DNA of 64,000 nt from Terrisporobacter mayombei (GCF_020748465.1 NZ_JAHZMP010000002.1:124001-188000), one strand, 5' to 3'; counted from the first letter of the stretch, positions 45,464 to 53,870 are shown. The notes: generated by a model not told the origin, from the sequence alone. Made by a program: numbers and translations.

Positions 45464-47842
45464 ATGAAGATAGATATAAGCATAGGCAGATCTCGAAAAG
45501 ATAAAATATGGAAATTTCAGGAGATGAATTTAGAAGAATTTATAAAACTAATATCATCCACAACTAGGACAAGTGAAACCATGGAAGAATACAGAAATCT
45601 GCCAAAGGAAAATCAAGACGAAATTAAAGACGTTGGGGGATTTGTACTTGGTAAATTAAAAGATAATAGACGAAAAAAGGATTGTGTAATAAGCCGAAGT
45701 GCCCTAACTCTAGATATGGACTATGCCACAGTAGGTATTATAGATGAAATAGAAATGTTTTTTCCTTTCATTTCTTATTTTTATTCTACACACAAACACA
45801 CAAAAGAAAAGCCAAGACTTCGCCTAATAATCCCCCTAAGTAGAAACATAAGTCCTGAAGAATACTGTGCAGTTTCCAGAATGATATCAAAAGAAATAGG
45901 AATAGATTTATTTGACGATACAACTTACGAGCCAAGCAGACTGATGTATTGGCCATCAACTTGTATAGATGGAGAATTTATTTTCAAGGAAATAAAAGGT
46001 GATTTATTAAATCCAGATGATGTTTTAAACAAATACAAAGATTGGACAGATTCTAGACAGTGGCCCGTATCTAGCAGACAAAATATTATCATAAAACATG
46101 ATGTGAAAAAACAAGCAGATCCTCTTGAAAAAGGTGGCTTAGTAGGTGCATTTTGCAGAGCTTATAGTATAGAAGATGTTGTAGAAAATTTTCTATCTAA
46201 TATATATGAAAAAAGTGAAATGGAGGGCAGATATGATTATATCCCAGCCACTTCCTGTGCAGGAGTAGTTGTTTATGATGACAAATTTGCTTATTCTCAC
46301 CACGCCACAGACCCAGCTTGTGACAAATTGGTCAACGCCTTTGATATGGTGAGAATTCATAAGTTTGGTTATTTGGATGAGAATGTGGAAGATAATATTG
46401 AGTGTGTAAATCTTCCTTCATATAAGGCTATGGAGGAATTTACTGTAAGTGATGAGAAAGTAAGGTTGCAATTATCAAAGGAGAGGACAGAGCTAGCATC
46501 TTTGGAGTTTGATGTTGTGGAGGATGAAGAAGAAAACAAAAATTGGCAGGAGCTTTTAGAGCTAGACAAACATGGACAAGTGAAAAGCACCTTATCAAAT
46601 ATAGCAACAATTATTCAATATGATCCTAATTTAAAAAATATTGTATATAACGAACTAAAATCTTCTATAGATATTATTGGAAAACTTCCATGGAAAGAAT
46701 CAAAATCAGGGTGGTTTGATGGAGATTTGGCTTGTGCAAAATTGTACTTTGAAAAAATTTATGGAATTTGGTCGCCAGCAAAATTCAAAGATGCACTTTT
46801 GGCAGTGATTTTTTCAAAAAGAAATTATCATCCTATTAAAGAGTATTTTAGAAAATTAACTTGGGATGGTATAGAAAGAATAGACACACTTTTGATAGAT
46901 TATTTGGGAGCAGACGACAACGAATATGTAAGAGAAGTAACAAGAAAAACTCTTTGCGCTGCAGTGGCTCGTATATATAAACCAGGTATAAAATTTGATT
47001 CAATATTAGTACTTTGTGGTCCTCAAGGAATAGGAAAATCGACATTATTCTCAATTTTAGGCAAAGAGTGGTATTCAGATTCTTTATCTATAACTGACAT
47101 GAAAGACAAAACAGCGGCAGAAAAACTACAAGGTTACTGGATATTGGAGCTGGGAGAACTTGCAGGAATGAAAAAAATAGATTTGGAAACAATAAAATCT
47201 TTTATAACAAGAACAGATGATAAATTCCGTCAAGCCTATGGTACAAACGTGGAGAATCACCCAAGAATCAATATTATAGTTGGTACAACTAATGCAGAAA
47301 GTGGATTTCTTAGAGATATTACAGGAAACAGAAGATTCTGGCCAGTTCATGTAAGTGGAGAAGGAAAATATAAATCTTGGGAATTAAAAGAAGTAGATAA
47401 AATTTGGGCAGAAGCAATTGTTAAATATAAAGAAGGTGAAAAATTATTTTTAAAAGGAAAAGCAGCCATAGAGGCGAGCATAGCACAACAAGATGCAATG
47501 GAAGGAGATGATAGAGAAGGCGTTGTTATTGACTATCTTGAAAAGTTACTGTCAAGTAATTGGGATAGAATGGACTTATATCAAAGACGTAGCTTCCTTA
47601 GTAGTGATGAAATTAGTTCTGATTCAGAAGGGACTATTAAAAGAGAAAAAGTATGTACTATGGAGATTTGGTGTGAGTGTTTTTATAAGGAGCGTCAAAA
47701 CTTAAGACGAATAGATTCTTATGAAATCGAAGGAATTATAAATCGTGTTGGCGGATGGGAAAAATTATCTACCAATAAGTCTGGAAAAACAAGATACCCA
47801 TTATACGGTCCTCAAAAAACATTTGTCAGAAAATCATTCTAA
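45464..47842 (+). CDS. VirE-like phage primase-helicase
   Basis: 792 residues. The N-terminal ~200 residues resemble a primase-polymerase fold: LTLDMDYATV, then STHKHTKEKPRLRLIIPLSR and YEPSRLMYWPS. The C-terminal VirE-type SF3-like ATPase has Walker A GPQGIGKST (519-527), then LQGYWILELGELAGMKK and INIIVGTTNAESGFLRDITGNRRFWPV. It probably primes and unwinds DNA for the neighbouring polymerase. Confidence 0.9.
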   Translation: MKIDISIGRSRKDKIWKFQEMNLEEFIKLISSTTRTSETMEEYRNLPKENQDEIKDVGGFVLGKLKDNRRKKDCVISRSALTLDMDYATVGIIDEIEMFFPFISYFYSTHKHTKEKPRLRLIIPLSRNISPEEYCAVSRMISKEIGIDLFDDTTYEPSRLMYWPSTCIDGEFIFKEIKGDLLNPDDVLNKYKDWTDSRQWPVSSRQNIIIKHDVKKQADPLEKGGLVGAFCRAYSIEDVVENFLSNIYEKSEMEGRYDYIPATSCAGVVVYDDKFAYSHHATDPACDKLVNAFDMVRIHKFGYLDENVEDNIECVNLPSYKAMEEFTVSDEKVRLQLSKERTELASLEFDVVEDEEENKNWQELLELDKHGQVKSTLSNIATIIQYDPNLKNIVYNELKSSIDIIGKLPWKESKSGWFDGDLACAKLYFEKIYGIWSPAKFKDALLAVIFSKRNYHPIKEYFRKLTWDGIERIDTLLIDYLGADDNEYVREVTRKTLCAAVARIYKPGIKFDSILVLCGPQGIGKSTLFSILGKEWYSDSLSITDMKDKTAAEKLQGYWILELGELAGMKKIDLETIKSFITRTDDKFRQAYGTNVENHPRINIIVGTTNAESGFLRDITGNRRFWPVHVSGEGKYKSWELKEVDKIWAEAIVKYKEGEKLFLKGKAAIEASIAQQDAMEGDDREGVVIDYLEKLLSSNWDRMDLYQRRSFLSSDEISSDSEGTIKREKVCTMEIWCECFYKERQNLRRIDSYEIEGIINRVGGWEKLSTNKSGKTRYPLYGPQKTFVRKSF

Positions 47843-48137
47843 GATGGAAAGCACTAATTAAGGGATAAAGGAACAACATATTATGTGCCTATGTATCCTA
47901 GAGGTAAATGAGAACTTAATCAAGGCAACAATTTGAAAAGTAGTAAAATACAGGTGTGCAACTAGTAGTGTTCTTACTGTTCTTATAATATATACTAGGG
48001 TAATAAATAATAATATAATATAGGAAATAGGCGCACGAACACACATATACACGTATATACGTATATATAGAAGTTTGACTATGAAGAACGGACAAAGGAA
48101 CGCTATGTAGGCACACCTAATTCGGGGAGGAATAAAT

Positions 48138-48398
48138 ATGAATATTTTAATGGAAGATATACCTTACAATCTACATACTATGGCTGATATTACTGGAATG
48201 GATAATTTTTTACAGATATGCAAGATGTATGGAGGCAGCTCTATATACATACCTGTGTATAATAAGATGATTATGGGGGATAGGAATAGAATGATTGTCA
48301 GGGATTATAATGGAAAAAATCTAGACAAATTAAGAGTAAGATATGATCTGAGTAAGGAGCAGGTGAGGTATGTGCTGAGAAAAGAGGGGGTAATGTAA
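48138..48398 (+). CDS. Mor-like phage transcription regulator
   Basis: 86 residues. NLHTMADITGMDNFLQICKMYGGSSIYIPVYNKM followed by LRVRYDLSKEQVRYVLRKEGV resembles the Mor/late-gene activator family, which ends in a helix-turn-helix. GGGGAGGAA precedes the start. Last gene of the phage-type cassette. The 47843-48137 gap contains short alternating purine/pyrimidine runs (ACACACATATACACGTATAT) and no gene. Confidence 0.6.
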   Translation: MNILMEDIPYNLHTMADITGMDNFLQICKMYGGSSIYIPVYNKMIMGDRNRMIVRDYNGKNLDKLRVRYDLSKEQVRYVLRKEGVM

Positions 48399-48443
48399 GA
48401 GTAGGTTCAACTTTATAAGTCAACTCAAAAGACTTAAATCTTG

Positions 48444-48479
48444 AAAAGGCATAGAATTTAACTCAATTCTATGCCTTTT
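48444..48479. terminator. bidirectional terminator, duplicated at 57642
   Basis: A 15-bp perfect stem (AAAAGGCATAGAATT with its complement) and a TAACTC loop. The same hairpin occurs at 57642-57673 as part of the duplicated unit. Confidence 0.8.
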
Positions 48480-48515
48480 ATGAGAATGGTGTTATTTGTA
48501 AAGTGTTTTGTGAAT

Positions 48516-49055
48516 TTACCAGTTTTCATAATGTACTATGTCTTCAAAACTTTTTCTCGGACGAGGCTTAGGCAATTCATCTGAATAACCAACAGTAATA
48601 ACACTAACTACATATTTATCACAAGGTATATTAAGGATAGGTCTAATTTCTTCTTGAGTGAACCAAGCAACCCAGCAAGTACTCAATCCTAGTTTTTCAG
48701 CACAAAGAACTAAATGTTCTATAGCTATGGAGGTATCTCTTATTATTTGTTTAAGTTCTTGCTCAGGACTATTTTCATCTAATGATAAATCTATATCTTC
48801 TTTAATTCTTGAACGTATATCTGCAACACATACTATAAAAACAGGAGCAGATAGCATCCACTTTTGGTTATGAGATACCTCAGCTAACATTTGTCTAGTT
48901 ATATCAGATTTAACTACAATAAAATGCCAAGGTTGAGTATTGGAACCAGATGGGGCAAGCCTTGCACTTTCAATAAGGCTAATAATTTTCTCATCTTCAA
49001 CTTTTTTATTAAGATATTTTCTTATACTTCTTCTATAAACAATTTCATCAAGCAT
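48516..49055 (-). CDS. nitroreductase family protein, copy 1
   Basis: 179 residues. RRSIRKYLNKKVEDEKI and ARLAPSGSNTQPWHFIVVKS are the FMN-binding segments of the nitroreductase fold; LGLSTCWVAWF supplies the middle of the fold and VGYSDELPKPRPRKSFEDIV the end. It is an FMN-dependent oxidoreductase of unknown substrate. It is divergent from an HxlR regulator that shares its promoter region, so it is probably induced by the compound it reduces. The ATG at 49055 has GGAG about 12 nt upstream. Confidence 0.9.
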   Translation of the reverse strand: MLDEIVYRRSIRKYLNKKVEDEKIISLIESARLAPSGSNTQPWHFIVVKSDITRQMLAEVSHNQKWMLSAPVFIVCVADIRSRIKEDIDLSLDENSPEQELKQIIRDTSIAIEHLVLCAEKLGLSTCWVAWFTQEEIRPILNIPCDKYVVSVITVGYSDELPKPRPRKSFEDIVHYENW

Positions 49056-49122
49056 ATTAATTATAATCTCCTTTGTTTATTCATACTATTTTGTATTATA
49101 ATATAATTTTAAAATAATGATA

Positions 49123-49148
49123 TAATAAGTACAAGTACGCACTTATTA
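49123..49148. promoter_or_regulatory. probable HxlR operator, copy 1
   Basis: Perfect inverted repeat TAATAAGT - 10 nt - ACTTATTA in the divergent promoter region, conserved in the second copy at 58318-58343. The spacer holds further GTAC symmetry. Confidence 0.6.
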
Positions 49149-49197
49149 GTATTATAGTATCTAAAAGGATACTGTAAAAAGTAAAAAGGAGATAAAT

Positions 49198-49554
49198 ATG
49201 AGTTTAGAACGATGTGTATTAAATCTCAAAAATAAAGAGTACGCATGTACTTTTGAGATTGCAATGGATTTAATAGGTGGAAAGTGGAAACCTATTATTA
49301 TCTGGCATCTTGGAAGCAAAGGAACAAAACGATTTAGTGAATTAAAAAAGCTTATTCCTAAAATAACACAAAAAATGTTAACACAACAATTGAGAGAATT
49401 GGAAAGTGATAAATTAATTATAAGAAAAGTGTACCCTCAAGTTCCTCCAAAGGTAGAATATTCACTAGCAGAATTAGGAGAGAGTTTAATGCCAATTCTT
49501 AGAATGATGTGTAATTGGGGAGAAGTGTATTATGAAAAAATAGATAAAATATGA
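49198..49554 (+). CDS. HxlR family transcription regulator, copy 1
   Basis: 118 residues with the HxlR winged helix: [47 protein letters not shown] and [20 protein letters not shown] cysteine near the N-terminus (Cys6) and one in YACTF could sense redox or electrophile stress, as in some relatives. It is divergent from the nitroreductase and likely represses both genes. Confidence 0.93.
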   Translation: MSLERCVLNLKNKEYACTFEIAMDLIGGKWKPIIIWHLGSKGTKRFSELKKLIPKITQKMLTQQLRELESDKLIIRKVYPQVPPKVEYSLAELGESLMPILRMMCNWGEVYYEKIDKI

Positions 49555-49680
49555 TAGAAGATAAATGCTTGAGTAGTTTTATAAGCAATTAAAAAGACAA
49601 TTAAGATCTCAAAACAAATATTATATCATATAAATAAATGTTATAATAACTAATGCCAAATAAAAGGAGAATAATAATTT

Positions 49681-49896
49681 ATGGATGAAAAAGTTCTAGA
49701 ATTTACTATTTTTTGTATTGATAGTTTGGCAGAATATTTAGGCAAAGGCACTAAAGAAGTTTATAAACTAATTAAAAATGATTCCAATATTTTAGAAGAC
49801 TATATAATTCCATGTTATGAACCTTTACATAGCCAAAGTAAAAAATACATAGTAGAAGAACTTGTAGATGTACTAAAAGAAAGAGGTGTAATATAG
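49681..49896 (+). CDS. DUF3791 protein (probable antitoxin-side partner)
   Basis: 71 residues. The pattern LEFTIFCIDSLAEYLGKGTKEVYKLIKNDSNILEDYIIPCYEPLHSQSKKYIVEELVDVLKERGV is the DUF3791 family (segment ends quoted from residues 6 to 70 in abbreviated reading: FTIFCIDSLAEYLGK and ELVDVLKERGV are key). DUF3791 genes usually precede DUF3990 genes, as here: the next start GTG shares one base with this stop. Confidence 0.75.
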   Translation: MDEKVLEFTIFCIDSLAEYLGKGTKEVYKLIKNDSNILEDYIIPCYEPLHSQSKKYIVEELVDVLKERGVI

Positions 49897-50009
49897 TGGA
49901 GTTATATCATGGATCTTACTGTGAAATAAAAAATCCAAATATTTCTTATTCAAGAGATTTATTAGACTTTGGAAGCGAATTTTTTATATTTTCACAGTTA
50001 AATAAATAA
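49896..50009 (+). pseudogene. truncated DUF3990 (ART-like toxin) gene
   Basis: 37 codons from GTG at 49896: VELYHGSYCEIKNPN, then LLDFGSEFFIFSQLNK and a stop. This matches only the N-terminus of DUF3990 proteins (YHGS near the start and the L-D-F-G-x-G-F-Y segment), which resemble ADP-ribosyltransferases and are normally about 150 residues. The remainder is lost; what follows at 50175 is a different repeated element. The start still overlaps the DUF3791 stop, so the original operon arrangement is preserved. Confidence 0.65.
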
Positions 50010-50131
50010 TTTACACTCTTTTGAATGTGCGATGGAGAAGCGTTTAACAAGTAACTGAGCTTACAGAGTTATAAATGGTAAGAAAGTTCATAGTAGTTTT
50101 AGTGATAAAAATACATAAAAACTAAGTAAAT

Positions 50132-50258
50132 GAAAGGGGGGTACACAAAAATGTGTAGCCCTTCTAACTTTATGGTAGAAATTCAAGTCATTGCAATGCC
50201 TTGACTAGGATGCCCTAGGAGTGAAGTTCTTGACAGTTTATGTCAAGAGCTTGCTATT
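50132..50258 (+). repeat. unidentified hairpin-rich element, copy A
   Basis: It begins with the G-run/C-run hairpin (50132-50164) and the ATGGTAGAAATT box (50172-50183). Then comes an 84-nt block at 50175-50258 that recurs at 50955-51037. The block holds AGTCATTGCAATGCCTTGACT and the perfect hairpin TCTTGACA-GTTTA-TGTCAAGA. It does not code for a sensible protein in any frame. It may be a structured RNA or the end of a lost mobile element. Confidence 0.6.
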
Positions 50259-50358
50259 ACTAGTAGGTGGTGGTGACCAGATTTTATTACAATATAGATG
50301 GTCATCCGATTGGATAAAAGAAATAATGGATGTGCCAAGTAAATAGGAGGTGAACGAA

Positions 50359-50655
50359 GTGGATAAAAAGAAAGTAATAATGGAGCAGATAAAAATTGTT
50401 ATAGATAAACTAGAAATAGAGTATGCAGATGAAATTACTAGTGGCATTATACAGTTAATCTATAAAAGGTATAAAAATGCACTAGATATTCTAGAGAATA
50501 ATAAGGATATAAAACAGATGAATATTATTGGTGGAGTAAGAGCTTACATGGACAGTTATAACGATTATAATAATCCAATATTAGGTGAGTTATATAAAAC
50601 TGAAAAGTTAATAAAGAACTTATATGAAAGTGAATGCAAAATTAATAATAAATAG
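50359..50655 (+). CDS. hypothetical small helical protein
   Basis: 98 residues from the GTG at 50359, with AGGAGG 8 nt upstream; an earlier GTG at 50350 overlaps that site. The sequence is helical and charged (IVIDKLEIEYADEITSGIIQLIYKRYKNALDILE) with no membrane segment or cysteine cluster. It lies between the two copies of the hairpin-rich element. I do not recognise a family. Confidence 0.6.
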   Translation: MDKKKVIMEQIKIVIDKLEIEYADEITSGIIQLIYKRYKNALDILENNKDIKQMNIIGGVRAYMDSYNDYNNPILGELYKTEKLIKNLYESECKINNK

Positions 50656-50954
50656 ATATAAAAATATAGTATATTAAGTTTTAGTAAAATTAATATGAGT
50701 AACAATAATTAAAATCGCAGAATATTAATAATGAAGTTAACCGGATGGTAGAAAAATTAACTTAATGTTTCAAATGTGGAATCATTAAGTTAAATTTAAA
50801 ATAGAATAATATATATTAAATTAAAGTCCTACACAATAGGGCTTATTTTATTGGAACAAAACCGTTTTATCGCGTCTTATGGACTTTAAAAGGTGTTTGA
50901 GGTGCGATTACGTAATTAAAAAATTAAATGTCTTAGGTTGTATAACAGTCTAAG

Positions 50955-51037
50955 TAAGAAATCCAAGTCATTGGAATGCCTTGACTACGATGCACGGGGG
51001 TGCAGTTCTTGACAGTTTATGTAAAGAACTTGCTATT
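50955..51037 (+). repeat. unidentified hairpin-rich element, copy B
   Basis: Second copy of the block at 50175-50258. It retains AGTCATTGGAATGCCTTGACT, gains a perfect TGCAC-GGGG-GTGCA stem, and has GTTCTTGACA-GTTTA-TGTAAAGAAC. Its G-run hairpin is absent. The 50656-50954 stretch before it holds the inverted repeat AACTTAATG/CATTAAGTT, an AGTCCTA/TAGGGCT hairpin and no gene. Confidence 0.6.
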
Positions 51038-51108
51038 GAAATGAATATCACCCCTCAAAATAGATACAGAATAAAAGTATCTGTTAAATCTAATTTAAGG
51101 GGTGAGTA

Positions 51109-51534
51109 TTATTTCATTTCATTACCTGGTTTTGAAATGGAACTTAAAGCTTGGCCAGCTTCATCAACATGTATATTTACATTAGCTAAATCACCTAAAG
51201 AAAGCATACCAACAATCTTATTATTTTCAACTACTGGTAATCTTCTAATTTGATTTTGAGCCATTAAGCTAGCTGCTTCATGAGCATCTGCATCAGGACT
51301 CACGCTTACCATATTTCCACTCATTACATTCTCTACATTTTGATTAGTATTATTTCCAGCAACACTTCTTAAAACGATATCTCTATCTGTTATTACTCCA
51401 ACAGGAGTTTGATTATTGTCACAAACAGGAACTATTCCAACATCTAAAGATTTCATAATATCTGCTGCATTTGCTATATTAGAACCTGTTGTTACATATG
51501 ATACATCCTTTGTCATTAGATCTTTTACTTTCAC
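51109..51534 (-). CDS. CBS-domain pair protein
   Basis: 141 residues from the GTG at 51534, chosen because AAAGGAGGG lies 8 nt before it; the open frame extends to 51591. Two CBS units: VKDLMTKDVSYV to GVITDRDIVLRSV, and NVMSGNMVSVSPDADAHEAASLMAQNQIRRLPVVENNKIVGMLSL in outline (key motifs DIMKS, GVITDRD, IRRLPVV). Such stand-alone pairs bind adenine nucleotides. The target is unknown. The upstream gap 51535-51832 contains another G-run hairpin at 51633-51663. Confidence 0.88.
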   Translation of the reverse strand: MKVKDLMTKDVSYVTTGSNIANAADIMKSLDVGIVPVCDNNQTPVGVITDRDIVLRSVAGNNTNQNVENVMSGNMVSVSPDADAHEAASLMAQNQIRRLPVVENNKIVGMLSLGDLANVNIHVDEAGQALSSISKPGNEMK

Positions 51535-51632
51535 AGTTAAACCCTCCTTTTTTTTCAAATCAATATTATCTTTTCCTTTTAAAGAGAACATATGCTTATA
51601 ATTATTGATTTATTTTTTAAACTCTCTACTTT

Positions 51633-51663
51633 AAGGGGAGCACTTCAAAAAAGACACACCCTT
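51633..51663. repeat. dispersed G-run/C-run hairpin, copy 4 (weak)
   Basis: AAGGGGAGCACTTC - AAAA - AGACACACCCTT: same general build as the hairpins at 10816, 12461 and 50132 but more diverged. No gene nearby depends on it as far as I can see. Confidence 0.3.
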
Positions 51664-51832
51664 GGACATTTAAATCATAATTAGTGTTACTTAAATTTAA
51701 TATATTAATAACTAGATTATAAATTTATCCTTTAAAAATATTTTAAATCTTTAGGAATAATATTAAACTTGGTGTGATATATATGTAATATAAAGATATA
51801 AATATATCACATTAACGGAAGGGGATTTTTTT

Positions 51833-52195
51833 ATGAAATGGGGAAACAAGTATTTAATTTTATTTGCATTATTTGGATTTTTAGGTTTTAAAGAGCTAAA
51901 TGGTGATCCACTAGGACTTTTGTACTTTGGATTTTTTGGCAATTTTGCTAGCTATTGGTGGTACAAGCTAGGTGATTGTGAAGATGAACGCTTAATTTAT
52001 AATAAGCGTAGAGCAGGTATGATAGCATTTTATATAGGTTTTGTACTAGCTATAGTATCAAGTGTACTAATTAGGTTATTTACAATAGATTTATTAACAC
52101 TTTATAGGATGCAAGTCTTGATAATAGCACTTACTTTTGCAATATCAATGAATTTATGGGCATCCTTAACTTATAAATTTGATTTAGGGTGCTAA
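51833..52195 (+). CDS. DUF3796 small membrane protein
   Basis: 120 residues with four predicted membrane segments. The N-terminus KYLILFALFGFLGFKELNGDPLGLLYFGFFGNFASYWWYKLG is typical of DUF3796 (key features LGF-x-GF and the FGNFASYWW segment). These genes usually form a pair with a short XRE regulator, as here: the regulator begins at the end of this gene. Function unknown. Confidence 0.8.
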   Translation: MKWGNKYLILFALFGFLGFKELNGDPLGLLYFGFFGNFASYWWYKLGDCEDERLIYNKRRAGMIAFYIGFVLAIVSSVLIRLFTIDLLTLYRMQVLIIALTFAISMNLWASLTYKFDLGC

Positions 52196-52200
52196 GAACC

Positions 52201-52404
52201 ATGGCAAAACTTATTAGTAATTTGAAGAAATATCGTCAGTTTAATGAATTAACTCAAGAGGAGTTAGCTAAGAAGGTTAATGTTAGAAGAGAAACTATAG
52301 CGCGTTTAGAAAATGGAAAATACAATCCTTCACTTGAATTAGCTGTTAGAATTTCAAAGGAATTAAATGCTCCTATTGAAAAATTATTTATATTTGAATT
52401 TTAA
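52201..52404 (+). CDS. XRE-family short regulator
   Basis: 67 residues from the ATG at 52201, five bases after the DUF3796 stop; an in-frame GTG at 52189 would overlap that gene. The HTH is clear: LKKYRQFNELTQEELAKKV, RRETIARLENGKYNPSLELA, ISKELNAPIEKLF. It has almost no extra domain, typical of YozG/ImmR-like regulators paired with membrane proteins. Confidence 0.9.
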   Translation: MAKLISNLKKYRQFNELTQEELAKKVNVRRETIARLENGKYNPSLELAVRISKELNAPIEKLFIFEF

Positions 52405-52523
52405 GTTTAGCCTAATAAAATATTAAGTTCTCGAAATTAATATATTGAGAAATAAATTTAATTTTGATATGATTCAGATAAATAGGAATTTGAAATGTAG
52501 ATTATAAATATTAGGGGGTTATA

Positions 52524-53108
52524 ATGAATAATATTAAAAATGAGGTACTAATTGTATTGACAGAACAATGGAATGATTGGGAAGCAAGTTATGCTATTGC
52601 AGTTTTAAATTCATTTTCAGACTATAAGGTTAAAACCATTGCAGTTGACGATTTTCCTAAAATGTCAATGGGAGGTATTAATGCATCTATCGATTGTACT
52701 ATAAGTAATTATCAGAATTTGAAGAACCTTGCAATGGCTATTCTTCCAGGAGGTCTTTCATGGGAAAAAAATGATTATAGGGAAATTGCAGAGTTTGTAA
52801 AAAACATAATGGAATTACATATTCCTATAGCCGCTATTTGTGGCGCAACTACTTTCCTATGTAAGCATGGATTTCTTGATAGTGTAAAGCATACAGGAGA
52901 TAGTCTTGAGTTATTCCAAGAGCAAAAAGAATATAGGGGGGAAGCATTTTATATTCATGAGCAGGTAGTTGTTGACAATCAAGTTATTACTGCAAATGAA
53001 ACTGCTGCTGTTCAATTTGCTTATGAAATCTTTAAAATATTAAAGATTGACAGTGATGAAGAAATTGATCAATGGTATGATAATTTTAAAAATGGTGCAA
53101 TTCGCTAG
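52524..53108 (+). CDS. DJ-1/PfpI family protein
   Basis: 194 residues with a class I glutamine amidotransferase-like fold. LVLTEQWNDWEASYAI-type opening (VLIVLTEQWNDWE), LAILPGGLSWE and the nucleophile elbow IAAICGATTFLCKHGFL with Cys106. Members include deglycases, chaperone-like proteins and proteases; the exact activity is not readable. GGGGG precedes the start. No operon partner is evident. Confidence 0.88.
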   Translation: MNNIKNEVLIVLTEQWNDWEASYAIAVLNSFSDYKVKTIAVDDFPKMSMGGINASIDCTISNYQNLKNLAMAILPGGLSWEKNDYREIAEFVKNIMELHIPIAAICGATTFLCKHGFLDSVKHTGDSLELFQEQKEYRGEAFYIHEQVVVDNQVITANETAAVQFAYEIFKILKIDSDEEIDQWYDNFKNGAIR

Positions 53109-53291
53109 GATGCAAGTAAAATCATCACGACAAATTCCAATTTGTAAGGCAGTTTTGATGAACAAATTTAATATAATGCGAAAAAATGATGATTTTAGTA
53201 TTATATATATAAATAGGAATTGGAGCATGAAATCTAATAAATTCAAAAATAAAAATGTGTAAAAAAATTAAAAACTTTTAAGGGCGGAAAT

Positions 53292-53447
53292 ATGATTGGA
53301 TTTATAATTTGGATATTAGGTGGAATCGCATTTATTGTATTAGGTATTTATAATTATAATTCTAAGAAAATAGTTCCATTTGGATTTGGGCAGATTCAAA
53401 AGTTACAAGTTAGGAAAGAACAATTTAATAATGGGTTGTTATATTAA
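53292..53447 (+). pseudogene. truncated small membrane protein (DUF6199-like)
   Basis: 51 codons: MIGFIIWILGGIAFIVLGIYNYNSKK, then VPFGFGQIQKLQV. One membrane segment followed by a V-P-F-G-F-x-x-(A/I) segment like that of small clostridial membrane proteins with a second membrane helix, which is missing here. GGGCGG precedes the ATG. Probably a remnant, possibly a short functional gene. Confidence 0.4.
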
Positions 53448-53486
53448 ATTATATATGTTATAATTAATCCACAAATCAAATAATAT

Positions 53487-53562
53487 CGCGGAGTGGAGCA
53501 GTTGGCAGCTCGTTGGGCTCATAACCCAAAGGTCACAGGTTCGAGTCCTGTCTCCGCAACCA
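53487..53562 (+). tRNA. initiator tRNA-fMet (CAU)
   Basis: A 76-nt cloverleaf with encoded CCA. It has the two marks of an initiator: a C1-A72 mismatch at the top of the acceptor stem (CGCGGAG against CTCCGCA) and three G-C pairs at the base of the anticodon stem around CTCATAA. The T loop reads GGTTCGAGTCC. Confidence 0.97.
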
Positions 53563-53580
53563 ATTAATAATATGAATATA

Positions 53581-53614
53581 AAACTCTTATATCACTTGAT
53601 ATAAGAGTTTTTTT
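53581..53614 (+). terminator. terminator after tRNA-fMet
   Basis: ACTCTTATATCA - CTT - TGATATAAGAGT followed by a run of Ts. Confidence 0.9.
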
Positions 53615-53658
53615 AAAATATAACAAAGGTATTTTTTAAATAAAAAGAGGAAATTAAT

Positions 53659-53850
53659 ATGAATGGACAAAATAGAGATAATATAAAAATAGGAAGTAAA
53701 GTATTAGTAGTTCAAAAACAAGATCAAAGAACTGGAAAATTAACAGAGGGTGTGGTATCTAAAATACTTACAAATTCTAAAACTCATCCCCATGGAATCA
53801 AGGTTATGCTTGAAAGTGGCATAGTTGGTAGAGTTCAAGAAATTTTATAA
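53659..53850 (+). CDS. YwbE family protein (DUF2196)
   Basis: 63 residues, the full size of the family. IKIGSKVLVVQKQDQRTGKLTEGVV and HPHGIKVMLESGIVGRVQEIL (key segments GKLTEGVV, THPHGIKV and GRVQ) are characteristic. The small beta-barrel fold is of unknown function. AGAGGAAA precedes the start. A second small gene follows 20 nt later. Confidence 0.9.
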   Translation: MNGQNRDNIKIGSKVLVVQKQDQRTGKLTEGVVSKILTNSKTHPHGIKVMLESGIVGRVQEIL

Positions 53851-53870
53851 ATATATTTTAAGGAGATTTT

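Larger units (their letters stand above)
48446..49573. repeat. duplicated nitroreductase/HxlR unit, copy 1
   Basis: About 1.13 kb holding the terminator, nitroreductase gene, operator and hxlR-type gene. It matches 57642-58758 in the same orientation about 9.2 kb away. The proteins differ at roughly 12 of 179 and 6 of 118 positions by my count. So the duplication is not very recent. Confidence 0.9.

Noticed and set aside
42749..48398. CRISPR spacers targeting the phage-type cassette in the same window
   Set aside because: Reading the spacers against the cassette by eye gave no convincing match; a proper search could still find one.
48891..49106. Plus-strand frame over the nitroreductase start, present in both duplicate copies
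   Set aside because: Its conservation is explained by duplication of the nitroreductase gene on the other strand; no ribosome site.
50132..51037. Group II intron end or known riboswitch for the repeated hairpin block
   Set aside because: No domain V-like hairpin, no intron-encoded protein and no aptamer core recognised.
53047..53262. Frame overlapping and following the PfpI gene
   Set aside because: Begins inside the PfpI gene in another frame, has no ribosome site and a low-complexity peptide.
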